From assembly GCA_036874045.1 (NCBI GenBank), contig CM072337.1, positions 7,378,001 to 7,442,000 on the forward strand: 64,000 bases of DNA, written 5' to 3'. A program made the position numbers and the translations under genes. Numbering within the stretch: the first letter of the stretch is position 1; every line of letters starts with the position of its first letter. Below, piece after piece: positions 34,947 to 45,862 of this stretch. A model generated the notes under the pieces. It worked only from the letters and a program-made list of their open reading frames with translations, ran no database searches and had not been told where the DNA came from. Source of the stretch: Cymodocea nodosa (lineage: Eukaryota > Streptophyta > Magnoliopsida > Alismatales > Cymodoceaceae).

Positions 34947-36553
34947 TGTTGAGTATTTTTGTTTTGATGATGTGTGCTGAATGAAAATAATCATATTTGC
35001 TCAATTACTATTGCTTGTGAAAAGAAATTAAAATCATCAATTAATACAGAAAAAGCTTACTGATATAAATACTTGTCTGTATTGGATCTGAAGTTAATAA
35101 CTAGTCGTTTCGTTGCATTAATTTCTCATTTAGCTAAACGTTAAGTTAACGTGTGTTTTTATTGAAAAGCATGATATGTTTTAATGTTATATCTTCTGTA
35201 TCATGAACAGTGCACATTTAGACAACTCGTTAAGTTAGAGTTTTGTTTGTATAGAGGTCACGTGAGAACTCGTTAAGTTAGAGGCTTAAAGGTTAAAATA
35301 GGTCATGTGATAACTCATTAAGTTAGTGAGTAAAAGAAGAGACAAACTCGTTAAGTTAGTGTTATACACGTGGTGAAATTATAAGTTACGAATGTTGTAT
35401 TGTATCACGTGAGGTGCACATGTTTAACTCGTTAACATAACTAAACGCGTTGAGTTGCTATATTGAACACTAAGGCAACGCGTTAGGTTAGCGTTATAAA
35501 CTTAAGTTGTTATTTTTGCACGTGGTAAAATTCTTATTATAAAAACATTTGTGTATTACTGGTTCGTTGAGATATCATAACACAACGGAAATGGTTCGTT
35601 GAGTTATCATAACACAACGGAGATGGTTCGTTGAGATAGCATAACACCACGGACTTAGTTCGTTGAGTTAGCTACAGTACTTGTCACGTGAAATGGCACA
35701 TGAGGAACTCATTAAGTTAGAAACGTTAAGTTATATATATACTTATGTTACTCGTTTAGTTAACATTAAAGTAACGACTTCTTATTACACTGATGAAAAA
35801 TTTTTGGACGAGAAAGTTTATTTTGCAGGAAATTTTTCAGAGATCCAGGACTGATGATTAAAGAAAATTTGAAATATAAACGTGGGTTAGAATGTGTGTG
35901 TTTCGATGAAAGAAAAAGGAAAGACGTGGAGAAGTGGAAAACTGGTAGTGGTTAAACGTGAAGGATATGCATGAAATGAAGATACAGTATAAAAGGCATA
36001 AAATTCTCGTTGGTCAATTAATCATTGCACACAAAACGAAAAATCTTTTCAAGGATCAAAACATCCCTGCACACCAAAAGAAAAATCTTTTTCAGGGATC
36101 AAAAACACCTTCTCGGGAAAATCTCTCAAGTGGAAGAAAGTTCAGTGAAGCATAAAAAGGTAAGATTTTCGTCACTTAAGATTTGAAGTTTCAGAAGAAA
36201 GCAAATTCGGTGAAGCATGAAAAGACAAGATATTCGTCACTGAAGAATTGTTGAAGAAGAAAAAGAAGAAGAAGAAAGATCTCAAACAGGGAGAAAAGTT
36301 TTAAATTTCGTAAATTAGTTTTCTCTGTTTGTAGTTATGAAATTATTTAGATGATACATGGTATCGAAATATAATTGCATCTACAATTTCTGAGGAGAAT
36401 TGAATTGTATATTGTAATTGAAACCTTGAATAAAAATGATTTTATGAAAACAATGTCTCGACTTGTTTTTGAGTTTTAAAGTTTCAATTATATTTCAGAA
36501 AATATTAAAAATACACAATTCACCCCCCTCTTGTGTAGCCATATGATCCTACA
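34947..36553 (+). mobile_element. Solo LTR of copia-F family in copia-F RNase H
   Basis: 1607 bp, TGTTGAGTATTTTTG to GATCCTACA, between identical aaagc copies (34942-34946 and 36554-36558). RNase H sequence continues on both sides. It is the same family as copia-F's own 3' LTR, so the family inserted into itself. Confidence 0.95.
35988..35995 (+). promoter_or_regulatory. TATA box of the solo LTR
   Basis: TATAAAAG, followed by a conserved GCATAAAATTCTCG. The same block occurs at 1868-1875 (reversed) and three times in the copia-F 3' LTR. Confidence 0.55.
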
Positions 36554-36731
36554 AAAGCATATAGAGATTAGACATCATTTTCTAAGAGATAATGTAATTA
36601 AAGGAAAAATTAAATTAGAATTTATGTCTAGTAAAAATCAATTAGCTGATATATTTACAAAACCTCTAGACGAAAATACATTCTGCAACATAAGATTAAA
36701 TTTGGGTATTTGTAGGCTATGTGATGTGTAA

Positions 36732-38292
36732 AATGCTTAAACTCCACAAAAAGATAAATATTATTAATGATATTGTTCACCTCATAGATATTATATACTT
36801 ATCGTAAATATCTAAGTAATATCTAAACTGCTGCTTAAGATACTATGTATTTATTGTAAAATCATAGTAGTATCTTATTGATTTTAAGTAAGTTATCAAT
36901 TTTAATGGTTTTCACGATTTTAAGTGGAAGTGTAAATGAAAAACATTAAATGCTTCTGAAATTCTGAAATTTTGATTAAGTGTTTTCTTTGAATCAAGGA
37001 AAATGCATATGATCATGCATAAATTTGACTTAATTGATTAAACTTGTAGAATAATTTATATGTAGCTCATCTTAAAGTATTAATCAAAAGTATAAGCTTA
37101 TTGAAATTGATTCATATTTTCAATAAAATCATAGAAGTAAAAATTGTATGAGATTTGTGTTTTATTGCATCTGTATTAATGGAATATATATATACTGTGC
37201 TTAAAATGAAAAGTGCTTACAAAGTGAAAATCTTTGAGAGTTTATTAATCAGTTTGATCATGAGCCTTTTGTACTTGAGCAGATACTTATGTAAGGATTG
37301 TTGTCCTGAAAAAGGATTCTTTAAATCTGGCAACCTAAGGTCATGATCAGATTTGAGATTATTGACTGAAAGCTCATTACACGGGTACATTAGAAAGCTC
37401 TTGTATGATTCAAGCTTTTCAAACTAACTTTTTTTTTTAAAAAAAAAGGTGTTTCATTAATTACAGATATCTTTGAATAGAATATAGTTTCTACCAATAT
37501 GACTATTGATTTATTGAATCAACATTAGTACTTTTGAAAACGTTTATTTGAGATACATTCTTTTATTCTCCTTGAATTAATCATATTGAGTTCAAAGTTG
37601 TGTTTTGATTCATATACAGTAGGAATTGATTCTAGAAATCATTTTTGATGAATTCAGGATAACGAAAGTTTCTGAAAAGAAAATTTAAAAGTCTAGTTAT
37701 ACTTAACATCTATTGTTATACAAGTATATTTTGTATGTTATTGAATATGTAAGAAGTATATTTGTAGGGGGAGGATTAACAATGTCCAAAATAGATTAAT
37801 ATATTCAGAATACAAATCTTGGTTAATCTGAATTAAAGTCCTCTTAAGATCTTGATGAAACAATTTAAAAAGACAGACAAACTATTTTAGATTCATAAGA
37901 AGAGAATGTTAGAATAGTTTACAATGTTCTCAAGATAATGTTAAGTGTAGCATGTGTGTTGTCTTCAAAAGGTTTCAGTTGAAAGCATCTGAAATTTTTA
38001 TTTATTAAGTGTACTAACTGAACGTTATGTTATATAAGGTAACATGTAAAACTGACTCTAGATAGCATTTTACTCGTTAGGTTAGTTAACTCAACGAGTT
38101 ATACTAGAATTTTTTGGGTACCTTGATTGAATAAACTATATTCAATACTCATTTGAAATCCAAACCTAACTTATACACGTTGAGTTATTCACCTAAAAAC
38201 CCTATTTAAACACTTATTACATGGGCACTTAGGTTATTCATAAACTTTAGTCTGCAAATCTTTCCCGCTTGTTGCTGTTACAACCTACAACG
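36732..38292 (+). other. copia-F spacer between pol and ORF3
   Basis: About 1.5 kb, AT-rich, no supported coding region. It has GTAGGGGGAGG near 37767 and, near 38070-38110, a CTCGTTAGGTTAG...CTCAACGAGTT pair. A reversed relative of 37240-37800 is at 58736-59344. Confidence 0.65.
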
Positions 38293-40553
38293 ATGGTCTC
38301 CAAGTTCTACAAAGGTTGTGGTAGAGGAAAAGGCAAAAGCAGAGGAGATGCAAAAGGAAAAGAAATAGATACTGATGAAGTTCCACACACTTGGTTCAAG
38401 AAAATACTTCAAGTGGACAAAAGGTTAGCAGAAATTTATAGAGATTACCTCTTTCCTCAAGGTATAATAGATGAAGTTAGACAAGAGCTTCAACATACAT
38501 ATGAAAATATTACATACATGGGTATTCGTAGTAAATTTGATAGAGAATACAAAATGAAATGTGCTGAGATTGCATTTCTCGAACAATATGTAAAATATTT
38601 GGAAAAAGGTGTAGGTACATCAACTAGAATTCCTCAAATACCTATAAACGGTACAATACTACATGCATTTGAGGAACAGCATGAATCAGCTATCCCTACT
38701 CCTTTATATTCAAAACAAGTAGAATCACATATTACTGTAGATAAAAGAAAAGTTGATAGTCTTCGAAAGGCTATAGCAATAGAAAGTGCCTTTGAAGAAT
38801 TAAAGCAGAAAACTTTTCTAGAGCAATTTGAAAAGAAAACAGCAATACTTGTAGAGGAGAAATAGAAATGTTATAGAAGAAGAAAATTTAGAAAAATTAT
38901 GTCTATAGAAATAAAGTTTATTAGACAAGGACAATCAGATGAACATTTATTTCCAAAGGACAATGTATGTTTAGACATTGTACCTTATAGTGCATCTGAT
39001 AAACTCATCAGTTCCGAGCATACTGAAACTAATGATGGTAATGAGACTTTATTTTCTCTTGCTAGAAAACTTGAGAAGAAATGCAAGTCAAATATGAGCT
39101 CAAGTTTTTCTATTAGTACAAGTCCTGATGATGCAAAAATTGAAAAATCAGAGCATCAGGCACTTGACATTGAACAAGTTATTGCAAATATAATTGACAA
39201 CGTTGAGGTAGTAACTAGTTCACAGGCTAAATTGTCTAGAGTAGTAGATATTGAAAACGTTAAGACTCCAGAAGAGCTACGCGTCAACCAGCCTTCTTTA
39301 AAATCTATAGAAGTAGAGTTTGAGAATTCACAACATGTACAAATGGAACTATCTGTTGCAGAAATTGAAAAATTACAGACAAATACATAGTTTGATGAAT
39401 TTGTGCAAAATTTGAACTCTATATTTTCTATAGAAACTGAACAAATGAATGTAGCAAATATTGAAAATGTTCCTTACACAGTTGAAGCTGAAAAATCAAG
39501 TGTACATACGCAGCTTCAAGACAATATTTTGACAGAGGAACAACATGACATTCATTTTGAAGAAGAAGTTCCTGAAGATGAATTAAACTCTAAATCACGG
39601 CTTCAGGTATCACCTTCTTTATGTACAGTATTACAAATTCAAGGACATTCAATTTATTTTAGATCTGAGGAAGCATTGTAGAAATACAATAATCTGATTA
39701 CATGTCAAATTCTACATGCTCGACCAATAAAATTCAGAAATTTGATTGATATGAGAGATTTATTTGAGTATCAATGCCTCATTCAATTCTTGCTAGTTGG
39801 AACAAAATGGAAGTAGTATAAAGAGCTTATTACAACTTTTTACAGCAATCTAGTCAAGAATGAAAATATACTGAAAACTCAAATAAATAAACAGGAGTTA
39901 ATATTGTCTCCTGAATTAATTTTTGAAATTTTGAGATTAAAGAATGAAGGTGTTGTTGTTACAAACAGATTTGACATGATTAGACAACTGGAATGGAACA
40001 TTCAATCTTTATCAAATATTCCAGATGTATATTCTGAAATGAGACTCATGGAAAATCTGAATGCAGAGGCAAGGTTTATTGCAAATATATTGCATGCCAA
40101 TTTATTTCAGAGAGTCGGACACAATATGGAAGTCAGCAGAACTATTTATATGCAACTTATGGTTTGCTGAATAGAATTCAAATCAATTGGTTTGATGTTT
40201 TTACTTTTCAACTACAACATATGAGTTCAAAGTTATTTTATGGTGATACTGTATGTAGACTCCTTGCAAGCCAATTGAATTTATCCAACTGGTCCTCTGA
40301 AACTAAAGGCATGAGAGCTTTTAGTATAAAAGATTTGCAAAAATTCCAAGTCATGCATAAACCTCAACAACAACAACAACCTAATTGTACAGACCATATA
40401 CAACAACAACAAAGTTATTCAGTTCAAGTAAAATAGCAACCCTAGCTACCTCCTGACCTAGATGATGTACTTAACGACATCAGAAATGATATTAACCATT
40501 TAGGTGATAAAATATATAATGTTATAAGTGATATACATAGGAGGAATAGATAA
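38293..40553 (+). pseudogene. copia-F ORF3 ('env-like')
   Basis: Starts at ATG 38293 with a basic Gly-rich head (GCGRGKGKSRGD). One module with LAEIYRDYLFPQGIIDEVRQ (about 38425) matches the two modules in copia-A ORF3. An acidic middle follows. The C-terminal half has LSPELIFEILRLKNEG (from about 39900), a W-N-I block, NAEARFIANILHA, RIQINWFDVF and KLFYGDT, resembling the 'putative plant transposon protein' domain. It ends with a Gln-rich stretch and a short tail. No signal peptide is seen, so an envelope role is doubtful. Broken, with about five breaks. Confidence 0.78.
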
Positions 40554-40728
40554 CTGTCTATTTGCTTGTATCTGATTACAAAATGTAATGTTTGTATTCA
40601 TTGTTTGATTCATTGAACAATACATTTTTCTGTAAATGTTTACCATTCTTATTATTGTTTATAGAAAGCATTGTTGTAAATATATCTCTTACTATATATT
40701 CTGTGTAATTATCTTTTTGATTAATGAC

Positions 40729-40741
40729 AAAAAGGGGGAGA
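40729..40741 (+). other. copia-F upstream polypurine tract
   Basis: AAAAAGGGGGAGA, about 320 bases before the 3' LTR, matching the upstream tract of copia-A. Nothing coding is seen between 40554 and the LTR. Confidence 0.78.
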
Positions 40742-41044
40742 AATGTTATATAAAAAAGATGATTATGATTTTAATTGCATATAGTATAAAGGGAGATGAT
40801 ATTTATGGTTATTGTAATCTAATAGATGATAATGTAATTTGAAAGGTAGAGAAATGATACTTATATAATTATTAACATCGGGAAGTTTTATTTCTGAGAG
40901 GTGAAATTTACACAAACAATAGAAATAAGCTTAAGTGAACTTAAGTCAACAAACTTGTTTGTTGAATTAAAAGTTAACCCAACAAAGGTGCTTTGTTGAG
41001 TTAAATATATTTCATAATTGATTTAATATGGTTTTGTCATTATC

Positions 41045-41057
41045 AAAAAGAGGGAGA
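41045..41057 (+). other. copia-F polypurine tract next to 3' LTR
   Basis: AAAAAGAGGGAGA, one base before the LTR start TGTTGAG at 41059. Confidence 0.85.
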
Positions 41058-41562
41058 TTGTTGAGTATTTTGTTTTGATGATGTGTGCTGAATGAAAAAT
41101 AATCATATTTGCTCAATTACTATTGCTTGTGAAAGGAAATTAAAATCATCAATTAATACAGAAAAAGCTTATTAATATAAATACTTATCTGTATTGGATC
41201 TAAAATTATACTAAGTTAATAAGTAGTTGTTTCGTTGCATTAATTTCTCATTTAACTAAACGTTAAGTTAACGTGTGTTTTTATTGAAAAGCATGATATA
41301 TTTTAAAGTTATATTTTCTATATCATGAACAGTGCACGTTTAAACAACTCGTTAAGTTAGAGTTTTGTTCGTATAGAGATCACGTGAGAACTTGTTAAGT
41401 TAGTGAGTAAAAGAATAGATGAACTCGTTAAGTTAGTGTTGTATATGTGGTGAAATTATAAGTTACGAATGTTATATTGTATCACGTGAAGTGCACATGT
41501 TTAACTCATTAAGTTAACATAACTAAACACGTTAAGTTGCTATATTGAACACTAAGGCAACG

Positions 41563-43783
41563 TGTTTAGAATGAAAAAGTGCATATTATTAACGGTTAAA
41601 TGATGGTTAATTGCATAATATTTAGCATATCATATAAGAATTAAGCCATTATGTTATAATTGCACTGTTATATGCTTTAATTGAAGAATCTACTTAATTT
41701 TCGGGAATTAATGTCAATTTAGTACATTTCTAAATTGTTGGTAAGTTGCAGGCTGTGAAATTCTTAAGTATCCGAATTTTTTGATAATTCAGACAGTTAT
41801 GTTTAACATACCAAACATATTTCGGACAATTATGTTTAACAGACCGAACATGTCGAATAGTTATGTTTAAATTACCGAATAATTATGTTTTAAAAGAATA
41901 TTTTATTATTTCTTGAAGTACACATGTCGAAACCATAATGTATGACTTAAGTGAAATTTCGGTGAGTTATCTATAACTATCCAAAATTGCAGCTAGGCAT
42001 CGGACAGTTATATGTATAACTCTCTAAAATCTCTTTTTATTTATAAAATAGCTGAGGGCACGTGTCATGTTTTGGGAAAGTGACTTAAGTGGATTTTCGG
42101 TGAGTTATCTCTATCTATCCAAAATGCATCTGAGCATCGAATAGTTAGCTCTGTAACTCTCTGAAATGTTATTTTATAATTAAACTACTGCTGACACATG
42201 TTGAGATCTAGTAGATTTACTTAAGTTACATATCGGTGAGTTATCTCTAACTATCTGAAATGCATCTGAGCATCGGATAGTTAAGTTTATAAGTATCCGA
42301 AATGCACCTGAGCATCGAATAATTAAATTTATGCACATGTTTTATAGTTAAATCAACGAAGAAAGTTCGTTGAGTTATCTATAACTCCATGGACTATTTA
42401 TTTTCTAATATGCCACTGTAGTGGTTGTAGAAAGAGGACAGTTGGAAGAAAAAAAACCACGACTGCATGTATCGCGTAAGAAGAAGAAAGCATCACTGTT
42501 GATGTGAATGAAGGAAATCCAACCGACCATTCAAGCATAAGCAGTTACTACTGAAGAAATATAAAAGAAAAGAAGAAAAAGAAGAAAAAGGGTGTGATCG
42601 ATGGACGGCCAATGTATACAGAGGAGGAGCACCGAGCTTTCTACAGACAGTATCGGCGATTCTCCGAAGTATCACACCAACCATCGTTACCACCACCATA
42701 ATCACTAACCATCGGAGGTCTGTGAGAATACTTTCTTGATGTCGGGTCGATTCCGAGCCAAACATAGTGCTTGACAACCACTGTGAGGAGTGATCACGTC
42801 GCGGGAAGGGAAGCCATTTTCACCAAGCGCCGACTCATATTTCAGGAGATCGTAAAGCTTTTAGCCTTGACTTCGGGTTGATGCCTATATGCTGAAGAGA
42901 AGGTTATCTTGCAATTCTGGACTCACGATTCTATAGGGAGAGGAGACAGAATTGTAAGTGGTTTAATTTTCAATGGTGTAATCGCATTGCAAGTAGTGTC
43001 GAAAGTATTTACTGTCGAGTGAGATTACTTTACATTTCACCTTTCGCCCATTTCCATGTTCATATTAAAACAAAAATATCAAAAACAATTTATCTATGTT
43101 TGTATGTTGTATTTGAGTGTTGTATTGTGATTAATGTTATCTTTGTCAGTGTTGTGATTGTTTTATGTTGTTTTAGTTTTACAATTTACTGAAATTGGTT
43201 CGTTCAAAAGACTTAAAGATTTTAATGGTTACTGTTTGAATTATCTGAATGTTAGTATTGCTTAATGATAAATCCAATGTTAACTAACATTAAAGAGCTT
43301 AATTGATGTTATTTACAATCTGTGGAATTGCCCAATGATTGGCCAAATTCCTTTATAAATAGTAGTATTAAAAAGAAAAGATAGGCTCGTGGAGTTAACT
43401 TAAGTCCACGAGGTTAGTCCATTGAGTTAGCTATAACTCAACGAACTTTCTCCATTGAGTTAACTGTAATTCAATGGAGAGCTTATTAAATATATAAATT
43501 TGATTATTAACAAACGAACAGTTCTCAAGTTCTTCAGCAATTCCCTATGGGATCGACCTGTACTTGCACATTGATACAATAAACACCGTGCACTTGTAGT
43601 TAAAGTACAAATTGGACTTAATATCTAAATTATATTAAAGGTTGTTTGTTTACTTCTAAAAGAAACAACAGGTATAAAAATAAATTAACTCAATAAAAAC
43701 AGAAGTAACAAATACAAGTTTTTCTGGTATGTTATTGGAGATCTAACCAGATATTCTGGTGTCATGCTGGGAAAACACAAACA
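41563..43783 (+). mobile_element. Solo LTR of second gypsy family (G1) in copia-F 3' LTR
   Basis: 2221 bp from TGTTTAGAATG to ACACAAACA, between near-identical 5-bp copies caacg (41558-41562) and caatg (43784-43788). LTR F resumes with the expected sequence. The 5' part has TTATCT..AACT..CC..AAATGC repeats, then a TATAAAAG box at 42560-42567, a GC-richer block (42590-42960) kept in all family members, and near its end a PBS-like CTGGTRTNNTRTTGG-type motif. Reversed relatives are at 52003, 56501, 59345 and 62489. Confidence 0.85.
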
Positions 43784-43905
43784 CAATGCATTAGGTTAGC
43801 ATTATAAACTTAAGTTGTTATTTTTGCACGTGGTAAAATTCTTATTATAAAAACATTTGTTTATTACTGATTCATTAAGTTAGCATAACACAACGGAGAT
43901 GGTTC

Positions 43906-45483
43906 GATGAGTTATCGTAACACAACGGAGATAGTTCGTTGAGTTAGCGTAACACCACGGAGATAGTTCATTGAGTTAGCTACAGTAATTGTCACGTGAG
44001 TTGGCACATGAGGAACTCGTTAAATTAGAAACGTTAAGTTATATGTATACTTGTGTTACTTGTTTAGTTAACATTAAAGTAACAACTTCTTATTATACTT
44101 GATGAAAAATTTTGGAAGAGAAAGTTTATTTTGCAGGAAATTTTTCAGAGATCCAAGATTGATAATTAAAGAAAATTCAAATGTAAACGTGGGTTAGAAC
44201 GTGTGTATTTCAATGAAGGAAAAAGAAAATGTGTGAAGAAGTGAAAGACTGATAGTGATTAAACATAGAGGATATGCATGAAATGAAGATACAGTATAAA
44301 AGGCATAAAATTCTCGTTGATCAGTTATCCCTGCACACCAAAAGAAAAATCTTTTCAAGGATCAAAAACACCTCTTCGGGGAAAAGCTCTCAAGTGGAAG
44401 AAAATTCAGTGAAGTAGAAAAAGGTAAGATAGATGAGTTATCGTAACACAACGGAGATAGTTCGTTGAGTTAGCGTAACACCACGGAGATAGTTCATTGA
44501 GTTAGCTACAGTAATTGTCACGTGAGTTGGCACATGAGGAACTCGTTAAATTAGAAACGTTAAGTTATATGTATACTTGTGTTACTTGTTTAGTTAACAT
44601 TAAAGTAACAACTTCTTATTATACTTGATGAAAAATTTTGGAAGGAAAGTTTATTTTGCAGGAAATTTTTCAGAAATCCAAGATTGATAATTAAAGAAAA
44701 TTCAAAATGTAAACGTGGGTTAGAACGTGTGTATTTCAATGAAGGAAAAAGAAAATGCGTGAAGAAGTGAAAGACTGATAGTGATTAAACATAGAGGATA
44801 TGCATGAAATGAAGATATAGTATAAAAGGCATAGAATTCTCGTTGATCAGTTATCCCTGCACACCAAAAGAAAAATCTTTTCAAGGATCAAAAACACCTC
44901 TTCGGGGAAAAGCTCTCAAGTGGAAGAAAATTCAGTGAAGTAGAAAAAGGTAAGATAGATGAGTTATCGTAACACAACGGAGATAGTTCGTTGAGTTAGC
45001 GTAACACCATGGAGATAGTTCATTGAGTTAGCTACAGTAATTGTCACGTGAGTTGGCACATGAGGAACTCGTTAAATTAGAAACGTTAAGTTATATGTAT
45101 ACTTGTGTTACTTGTTTAGTTAACATTAAAGTAACAACTTCTTATTATACTTGATGAAAAATTTTGGAAGAGAAAGTTTATTTTGCAGGAAATTTTTCAG
45201 AGATCCAAGATTGATAATTAAAGAAAATTCAAAATGTAAACGTGGGTTAGAACGTGTGTATTTCAATGAAGGAAAAAGAAAATGCGTGAAGAAGTGAAAG
45301 ACTGATAGTGATTAAACATAGAGGATATGCATGAAATGAAGATACAGTATAAAAGGCATAGAATTCTCGTTGATCAGTTATCCCTGCACACCAAAAGAAA
45401 AATCTTTTCAAGGATCAAAAACACCTCTTCGGGGAAAAGCTCTCAAGTGGAAGAAAATTCAGTGAAGTAGAAAAAGGTAAGAT
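43906..45483 (+). repeat. Three tandem copies of a 526-bp LTR segment
   Basis: Copies start at 43906, 44432 and 44958, each with GATGAGTTATCGTAACACAA. They differ by few bases. Each contains two CACGTG-type and ACTCGTTAAATTAG motifs and a TATAAAAG box (44295, 44821, 45348), so the whole core promoter of the LTR is present three times. The solo LTR at 34947 has one copy of this segment. Confidence 0.93.
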
Positions 45484-45800
45484 ATATGTCACTAAAGATT
45501 TGAAGTATTAGATGGAAGAAAATTCAGTGAAGCAGAAAAAGGTAAGATATATGCCACTGAAGATTTGAGGTATCAGGTGGAAGAAAATTTAGTAAAGTAG
45601 AAAAAGGTAAGATATATGTCACTGAAGATTTGAAGTCTTAGGTAGAAGAAAATTCAGTGAAGCAAAAAAAGGTAAGATATATGTCACTGAAGATTTAAAG
45701 TATCAAGTGGAAGAAAATTCAGTGAAGTAGAAAAAGGTAAGATATATGTCACTGAAGATTTAAAGTATCAGAAAAAAGTAAATTCGGTGAAGTAGAGAAA
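45476..45800 (+). repeat. About five tandem copies of a 65-bp unit
   Basis: GGTAAGATA marks each unit at 45476, 45541, 45606, 45671 and 45736, an exact 65-base spacing. Units contain TATGTCACTGAAGATTTGAA and a GAAAATTCAGTGAAG block. The solo LTR has about two such units, so the array expanded here. Confidence 0.9.
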
Positions 45801-45862
45801 GACAAGATATTCGTCACTAAAGAATTGCTGAAGAAGAAAGAGAAGAAGAAGAAATTACCAGT

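Larger units (their letters stand above)
32864..36731 (+). pseudogene. pol: copia-F pol remnant (integrase to RNase H), split by a solo LTR
   Basis: Starts within the integrase, with QNGVVERKN-type context, then MARTMLNEHKLPQNLWAKA, typical of copia integrase C-terminal regions. RT has WIFRNKTNETG, a QMDVKSVFLNG block (about 33915), QPPGFED and YVDD at 34170-34181. RNase H has the DADYVG...DRKSTSGTC block near 34663-34715 and TTEAEYVAAALCC near 34780. The last part lies after the solo LTR, at 36554-36731, with the KPLDENTFCNIRLNLGIC end. It is close to copia-A pol in sequence. Broken, with about four breaks besides the insertions. Confidence 0.88.
32864..45862 (+). mobile_element. copia-F: second Sirevirus-type copia element, hosting copia-A
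   Basis: From inside integrase onward: RT, RNase H, spacer, ORF3, two polypurine tracts and a 3' LTR starting at 41059. Its 5' part is not in the window and should lie upstream of copia-A. It holds a solo LTR of its own family (34947-36553) and, in its 3' LTR, a second-family gypsy LTR (41563-43783). The 3' LTR ends at a junction with a reversed copia-A-type LTR fragment near 45863 and does not resume. Coding parts are broken in at least five or six places. Confidence 0.85.
41059..45862 (+). repeat. copia-F 3' LTR, enlarged by an insertion and tandem repeats
   Basis: Begins like the solo LTR at 34947. It is interrupted by a gypsy LTR at 41563-43783, continues at 43789, and has a threefold 526-bp repeat (43906-45483) and about five copies of a 65-bp unit (45476-45800). 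It stops within the purine-rich GAAGAAGAAG part near 45862; the last part of the LTR is not seen. Confidence 0.85.

Noticed and set aside
45476-45800. Regular 65-bp repeats as a CRISPR array
   Set aside because: Units are contiguous without unique spacers, in a plant LTR; it is a tandem expansion of a sequence already present in the solo LTR.
1-45862. copia-A and copia-F as one very long element
   Set aside because: Each has its own RT with a YVDD motif, its own ORF3, its own polypurine tracts and a distinct 3' LTR. A copia-A LTR end abuts copia-F integrase, so one is nested in the other.
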